This document shows positions 6,494 to 9,257 of a stretch of DNA of 9,257 nucleotides, piece after piece (the stretch's first letter is position 1; every line of letters begins with the position of its first letter). This DNA comes from Verrucomicrobiota bacterium. GTDB taxonomy: Bacteria > Verrucomicrobiota > Verrucomicrobiia > Chthoniobacterales > Terrimicrobiaceae. The translations under genes were made by a program, and so were the position numbers. The stretch is from assembly GCA_026398285.1 (NCBI GenBank), contig JAPLTI010000328.1:1-9257 (forward strand). Direction: 5' to 3'. Under the pieces are notes generated by a model. The model ran no database searches and was not told the DNA's origin. It saw only the letters and a program-made list of their open reading frames with translations.

Positions 6494-6531
6494 GGTTTTT
6501 GTGGCATTATCCCGTAATTTCGAGACTCCCC

Positions 6532-6572
6532 CTTGTGTTGGCGCAGGCAAACTTCTGCCTGCGCCACACAAG
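6532..6572. other. Long hairpin between genes 6 and 5
   Basis: CTTGTGTTGGCGCAGGCA (6532-6549) and TGCCTGCGCCACACAAG (6556-6572) form a 17-bp stem with one bulged base around a 6-base loop. It is the longest stem in the window. No U-tract follows on the minus strand (GGGGGAG instead) or on the plus strand, so it is not a classical terminator. In the gene 6-5 transcript it could protect the upstream message or attenuate expression of gene 5. A REP-like dispersed element is an alternative. Confidence 0.65.
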
Positions 6573-6599
6573 AATACGAGTATCTAATCCAAGAATAGA

Positions 6600-7481
6600 T
6601 CAGACCAACAACCGCAAGAGCGACTGGTTGGACTGATTCGCCTGGGCCAGCATCGCCGTGCCGGCTTGCTGTAGGATGTTCAAGCGGGCGAGGTTTGCGC
6701 TTTCTGCCGCGATATCGACATCCATGATCCGGCCATTAGCTGCTTCGAGGTTGGTTTTATTCACCGAAAGCATATCCGCCGCAAAGGTCAGGCGCACTTG
6801 CTCGGAGCCGTTGGAGGCACGAAGTGTGGCGAGATTTTGGATAGCAGTATCAATAAGATCAATTGCTGCTGTTGCATCAGCTTGCGTTCCTACTTGAATA
6901 CCTCCGCTGGTGCCAGGCGAAGAAATTGCGCCAATCCCATTCGTCGAAGAGAGGAAGGTTAGATTGGCTTTAGCTATATCAATTTCCTGATTTCCATCAT
7001 GCGATGTCACTACCGTTAATGTTGCTGCATCGGTTCCAGTCGCTATAGACCCATTCGTTGTTGCCGTCCCTCCAAACAATGAAATACCATTAAATTCCTC
7101 AGTGATCATTGAAGAAAGTTGTTTCTTCAAAGAGTCTACTTCCGTTTGATAGAGTGCTTTGTCATTCGATGACTTGGTAACATCCGTAGCCATTTGAGCC
7201 AATTCTGCCATACGGCTCAGAACTTTATCCGCCGACTTCAAAACTCCGTCTTGCGTTTGGAGGTAAGAAAGCGCATTATTCACATTGGCCTGAGTTGCTT
7301 CTGTGCGTCGGATTGAAGCCGAGAGCTTCATCGACACAGCCAGACCACCAGCATCGTCGATTGAGGAGTTAATTCGTGATCCGCTCGAAAGCCTGTTGAG
7401 GCTCCGTTGCAGGTTCACATTGGTGTTGCTTAAGTTATACGCCGCCGCCATGGACGCCGTGTTTGTATTTAGACTGATCAT
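6600..7481 (-). CDS. fliC: Flagellin, compact (gene 6)
   Basis: Filament subunit, 293 aa. N-terminal D0/D1 is about 1-136 (LNRLSSGSRINSSIDDAGG at 28-46, SRMAEL at 89-94, FNGISLF at 130-136). C-terminal D1/D0 is about 209-293 (NGSEQVRLTFAADMLSVN, TNLEAANGRIMDVDIAAES, end SLLRLLV). The variable segment, about 137-208, is Gly/Thr/Ser-rich with LTVVTSHDGNQ near 155-165. Over the last 80 or so residues it is almost the same as gene 3. At the 5' end, long exact nucleotide stretches are shared with genes 3 and 7, a sign of recent duplication or gene conversion. The ATG has AAAGGA 8 bases upstream. It is the second gene of the first unit (7-6-5) and probably also transcribes gene 5. Confidence 0.97.
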   Translation of the reverse strand: MISLNTNTASMAAAYNLSNTNVNLQRSLNRLSSGSRINSSIDDAGGLAVSMKLSASIRRTEATQANVNNALSYLQTQDGVLKSADKVLSRMAELAQMATDVTKSSNDKALYQTEVDSLKKQLSSMITEEFNGISLFGGTATTNGSIATGTDAATLTVVTSHDGNQEIDIAKANLTFLSSTNGIGAISSPGTSGGIQVGTQADATAAIDLIDTAIQNLATLRASNGSEQVRLTFAADMLSVNKTNLEAANGRIMDVDIAAESANLARLNILQQAGTAMLAQANQSNQSLLRLLV

Positions 7482-7489
7482 TTTCGTAT

Positions 7490-7495
7490 TCCTTT
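7490..7495 (-). promoter_or_regulatory. Ribosome binding site of gene 6
   Basis: AAAGGA on the minus strand, 8 bases before the ATG at 7481, within the shared AAAGTAAAGGAATAC stretch. Confidence 0.85.
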
Positions 7496-7509
7496 ACTTT
7501 TGTATTTGT

Positions 7510-7525
7510 GCAGCTTCCGCGCTGC
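7510..7525 (-). promoter_or_regulatory. Leader hairpin of gene 6 (GGA loop)
   Basis: Minus strand GCAGC-GCGGAA-GCTGC, identical to the hairpins before genes 3, 4 and 7, and followed by A-rich single-stranded linker up to the ribosome site. Candidate CsrA site, inferred from the GGA hexaloop and two-site layout. Confidence 0.7.
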
Positions 7526-7544
7526 GATCGGGCCGCTTTGTATT

Positions 7545-7562
7545 AAGTGTTTGGCCTCACTT
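7545..7562 (-). promoter_or_regulatory. Conserved upstream box of gene 6
   Basis: Minus strand AAGTGAGGCCAAACACTT, with the AAGTG/CACTT inverted repeat intact. The inner GCCAAACA is a poorer sigma-28 -10 match than the gene 3 form. The 15 bases upstream of it are identical to those before gene 3, but the -35 position reads AAAC. Either a weak flagellar promoter or a conserved operator or RNA stem. Confidence 0.45.
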
Positions 7563-7579
7563 TGAACTGAGTTTTTATG

Positions 7580-7715
7580 AACCACAGAGGGCACAGAGAT
7601 CACGGAGGAACTTTTATTTTTCCGAAAGCTTATGCACTTTATGAAACATAATTTTTATTTCACAATACTCACCGGGATATTAGCTTCCTTGCTTCTATCC
7701 CGATAATGTATTGTT
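7580..7715. repeat. Duplicated spacer with AACCACAGAGG repeat, copy 2
   Basis: Homologous to 3884-4012. It starts with AACCACAGAGGGCACAGAG, continues through a shared AATTTTTATTTCAC stretch and CAATACTCACCGGGATA, and ends near ATTGTTGATT. Read on the plus strand from an ATG at 7578 it gives a short frame beginning MNHRGHRDHGG and stopping after about two dozen codons. That is the signature reading of this dispersed motif rather than a gene. Confidence 0.75.
7673..7702 (-). terminator. Possible terminator hairpin after gene 7
   Basis: Same 7-bp stem CGGGATA/TATCCCG with a 16-base loop as at 3968-3997, in the equivalent position behind gene 7. Preservation of stem and spacing in both copies may mean function, or merely recent duplication. 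No U-tract follows. Confidence 0.35.
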
Positions 7716-7748
7716 GATTAAATCATCTTAATCTGCTCTAAAAACTCC

Positions 7749-8627
7749 TCAGACCAGCAATCGGAGGACTGATTGATTCGCCTGATTTGCCTGAGCAAGC
7801 ATCGCTGTCCCTGCTTGTTGCAGTATGTTCAAACGAGCTAGGTTGGCGCTTTCAGAAGCGATATCAACATCCACGATGCGGCCATTTGCTGCCTCGAGGT
7901 TGGTTTTGTTCACCGCGAGCATGTCGGCGGCAAACGTCAATCGGACTTGCTCGGAGCCGTTGGATGCACGCAATGTGGCAAGGTTTTGAATCGCATTTGT
8001 AATATTGCTTATTGCATCTTGGGCATTGCTAACTGAACTGAAAGCCGAGGATGCAGAAATCGTGCTGGCAGTGGAACCAGCCTCTATGCCTACATATTTA
8101 CCAACAGAACCCAAATCTGCTTTGGTGATGTTAATTTGCTGTAACCCATCATGCGACACAACTACGCTCAGCGACTGTCCGGATGCTGTTGTGCTAATCG
8201 TTGCTGCTGTCCCAGCATGGAACAGAGAAACACCATTAAAATCTTCTGTGAGCATCGAACCAATCTGCTCTTGCAAAGACTCGTATTCAGTTTGATAAAG
8301 CGCTGTATCTGAGGATGACTTCGTGACATCGGTGGCCAACTGAAGCAACTCGGACATCCGGCTCAATACCTTTTCCGCTGTTTTAAGAACGCCGTCTTGG
8401 GTTTCGAGCAGTGATATGGAGTTATTCACATTCGCCTGTGTGGCCTCAGTTCGGCGGATTGCCGCCGAAAGCTTCATAGAAACCGCCAGGCCGCCAGCGT
8501 CATCGAAAGATGAATTGATTCGAGAACCGCTCGAGAGCCGGTTGAGGCTCCGTTGCAGGTTCACATTGGTGTTGCTCAAGTTATACGCCGCCGCCATCGA
8601 CGCCGTGTTGGTATTTAGACTGATCAT
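7749..8627 (-). CDS. fliC: Flagellin, compact, first gene of the array (gene 7)
   Basis: Filament subunit, 292 aa. The frame is open for 17 more codons upstream, to 8678, but I start at the ATG at 8627. It matches the MISLNTNTASM start of the paralogs and has AAAGGA 6 bases upstream, while the extension would read through the conserved leader hairpin. N-terminal D0/D1 is about 1-136 (LNRLSSGSRINSSFDDAGG at 28-46, SRMSEL at 89-94, FNGVSLF at 130-136). C-terminal D1/D0 is about 208-292 (NGSEQVRLTFAADMLAVN, TNLEAANGRIVDVDI, end SVLRLLV). The variable part, about 137-207, is Ser/Thr/Ala-rich and includes LSVVVSHDGLQ near 153-163. It is first in transcription order and has a full promoter and leader block. 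Confidence 0.97.
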   Translation of the reverse strand: MISLNTNTASMAAAYNLSNTNVNLQRSLNRLSSGSRINSSFDDAGGLAVSMKLSAAIRRTEATQANVNNSISLLETQDGVLKTAEKVLSRMSELLQLATDVTKSSSDTALYQTEYESLQEQIGSMLTEDFNGVSLFHAGTAATISTTASGQSLSVVVSHDGLQQINITKADLGSVGKYVGIEAGSTASTISASSAFSSVSNAQDAISNITNAIQNLATLRASNGSEQVRLTFAADMLAVNKTNLEAANGRIVDVDIASESANLARLNILQQAGTAMLAQANQANQSVLRLLV

Positions 8628-8633
8628 ATGTAT

Positions 8634-8639
8634 TCCTTT
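8634..8639 (-). promoter_or_regulatory. Ribosome binding site of gene 7
   Basis: AAAGGA on the minus strand, 6 bases before the chosen ATG at 8627. It decides the start against the longer open frame beginning at 8678. Confidence 0.85.
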
Positions 8640-8651
8640 ACTTTTGTTTGT

Positions 8652-8667
8652 GCAGCTTCCGCGCTGC
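8652..8667 (-). promoter_or_regulatory. Leader hairpin of gene 7 (GGA loop)
   Basis: Minus strand GCAGC-GCGGAA-GCTGC, followed by ACAAACAAAAGT and then the ribosome site. The GGA-to-GGA distance is slightly shorter than in genes 3 and 4. Candidate CsrA contact by homology with the other four leaders. Confidence 0.7.
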
Positions 8668-8684
8668 CTTCGGGACATTTTATC

Positions 8685-8702
8685 AAGTGTTTAGCCTCAC
8701 TT
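8685..8702 (-). promoter_or_regulatory. Conserved upstream box of gene 7
   Basis: Minus strand AAGTGAGGCTAAACACTT, with a perfect AAGTG/CACTT inverted repeat. The inner GCTAAACA is the weakest sigma-28 -10 match of the five, and no TAAA lies 15 bases upstream. Conservation of the outer arms here, despite drift inside, favours an operator or RNA stem as at least part of its role. Confidence 0.45.
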
Positions 8703-8735
8703 TTTGGAGTTGTTCCAAAATTCTTTTGATTTTTC

Positions 8736-8763
8736 ACCACTGAGAACACGGAGGTCACGGAGA
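8736..8763. repeat. ACCACTGAGAACACGGAGG dispersed repeat
   Basis: ACCACTGAGAACACGGAGGT with CACGGAG following, a third copy of the motif that begins the spacers at 3884 and 7580, again just upstream of a flagellin promoter block. The long homologous tail of the other two copies is missing here. Confidence 0.6.
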
Positions 8764-8890
8764 GGTTTTCCCAGGTTTGACTGTGTTTTGTGGTTCATGC
8801 TTAAAATTGGGTTTTATTGACAGAATCGAAGCGGAGCGGAGAAAGACTGCCCTTGGCAGCCCATAGGGCGAGCGCAGCGAGTCAATTAAC
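8764..8890. other. Gene-free stretch right of the array
   Basis: No credible gene. It contains the GCGGAGCGGAGAAAGACTGC repeat copy (8831-8850), which is followed by a small CTGCC/GGCAG hairpin (8847-8859). An open frame of 128 codons on the plus strand (8817-9203) runs through this and the direct repeats beyond. It has no family features, and I regard it as spurious. Confidence 0.5.
8831..8850 (+). repeat. Short dispersed repeat GCGGAGAAAGACTGC, copy 2
   Basis: GCGGAGCGGAGAAAGACTGC matches the minus strand of the copy behind gene 4 (4062-4084) in all but one position. It appears to interrupt a GACAGAAT...AATTAAC repeat, compared with the uninterrupted form at 9135-9165. Confidence 0.45.
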
Positions 8891-8974
8891 GGAATTAACA
8901 AAATTGATGGATTATCAAGGGGTAGGATGCCGGTATGAGGCAGTGCCGCGCTTTAGGCGGTCTTTGGTTATTTT
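8891..8974 (+). repeat. Direct repeat, copy A
   Basis: Begins GGAATTAACAAAAT, then after a variable stretch has GGTAGGATGCCGGTATGAGG at 8921-8940, CAGTGCCG, and CGCTTTAGGCGGTCTTTGGT up to TTATTTT. Copy B at 9156-9257 shares the same order. The intervening DNA (8975-9155) holds no gene; it ends in the GACAGAATTGACAAGATTGG dispersed motif at 9135-9154. Confidence 0.8.
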
Positions 8975-9155
8975 GTTCCGGTTCTTCACCAGTCTTGTTT
9001 CCTTTTCGGTAATTCGTCTGTCGTTTAGTTCATTCTGTTTTCCATCCGTGGATTCCGGCCGTGTGGCGTCCTTGCCTGGCCTTGGGTTATTGTTTTATTG
9101 GGAAATTAAGTTCAGAGGGATTGGTGGTTTTTTTGACAGAATTGACAAGATTGGC

Positions 9156-9257
9156 GGATTTAACAAAATGGCAGGATTTCCGCGAGGTAGGATGCCGGTA
9201 TGAGGCAGTGCCGTGGCTTTTCGGCCTTACAGCGCTTTAGGCGGTCTTTGGTTATTT
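9156..9257 (+). repeat. Direct repeat, copy B (cut by window edge)
   Basis: Repeats copy A from GGATTTAACAAAAT through GGTAGGATGCCGGTATGAGG (9186-9205) to GGCGGTCTTTGGTTATTT at the window end. It carries a 19-base insertion (9214-9232, TGGCTTTTCGGCCTTACAG) between GTGCCG and CGCTTTAGG that copy A lacks. The repeat period is about 265 bases. Further copies may lie beyond the window. Confidence 0.8.

Noticed and set aside
7578..7652. Short plus-strand frame MNHRGHRDHGG as a truncated GxxExxY gene
   Set aside because: It stops after about two dozen codons, and the reading is typical of the dispersed repeat itself; nothing of the downstream family is present.
3813..8667. Leader hairpins as riboswitches
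   Set aside because: The structure is a single short stem without the multi-helix core of any riboswitch class I know; the GGA loop fits a protein-binding site better.
8628..8678. 17-codon N-terminal extension of gene 7
   Set aside because: It would translate the conserved leader hairpin and ribosome site. No paralog has such an extension, and the MISLN start has a well-spaced AAAGGA.
8817..9203. 128-codon plus-strand open frame
   Set aside because: It runs across dispersed and direct repeats, has no plausible ribosome site or family features, and its composition changes with each repeat segment.

Overview
This window is an unbroken tandem array of seven flagellin genes, all on the minus strand and transcribed from right to left. 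They are numbered here by position: gene 1 at 491-1309 up to gene 7 at 7749-8627. No other credible protein gene is visible. The proteins are bacterial FliC/Hag-type flagellins with MISLN-type starts, conserved N- and C-terminal D0/D1 helices and LLRLL-type C-termini. The intergenic DNA carries short dispersed repeats of the AACCACAGAGG, AACCACGAAT and GACAGAATTGACAAGATT kinds. These are common in Verrucomicrobiota and related PVC or uncultured lineages, so I infer such a host, but only tentatively.

Two regions flank the array. Positions 1-490 hold an inverted repeat and a probable terminator behind gene 1. Positions 8628-9257 hold the leader of gene 7 followed by dispersed and direct repeats. 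Five genes (7, 6, 4, 3, 1) encode compact flagellins of 270-293 aa. Each has its own near-identical upstream block: an AAGTG-N8-CACTT box, a GGA-loop hairpin, and an AAAGGA ribosome binding site. Two genes (5 and 2) encode large flagellins of 485 and 455 aa with big insertions between the conserved ends. Both lack the conserved leader and any good ribosome binding site, and both lie immediately downstream of a compact gene (6 then 5; 3 then 2).

Intergenic similarities suggest that the array grew by duplicating a three-gene unit: 7-6-5, then 4-3-2, then 1 as the first gene of an incomplete third unit. The 7/6 spacer and the 4/3 spacer are clearly homologous, and the AT-rich DNA upstream of genes 7, 4 and 1 is alike.

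Two observations stand out. Gene 2 carries what looks like a complete von Willebrand factor A domain with all MIDAS positions, placed where flagellins display their surface-exposed variable domain. The five-fold repeated leader hairpin has an invariant GCGGAA loop, a stem that covaries in gene 1, and a second GGA in the ribosome binding site; this is the two-site layout of CsrA control known for hag in Bacillus. A working model is that the compact flagellins build the filament under CsrA-type translational control. The two insertion-bearing flagellins would be minor, read-through-expressed subunits that decorate the filament with a binding domain (gene 2) and a beta-rich module (gene 5).
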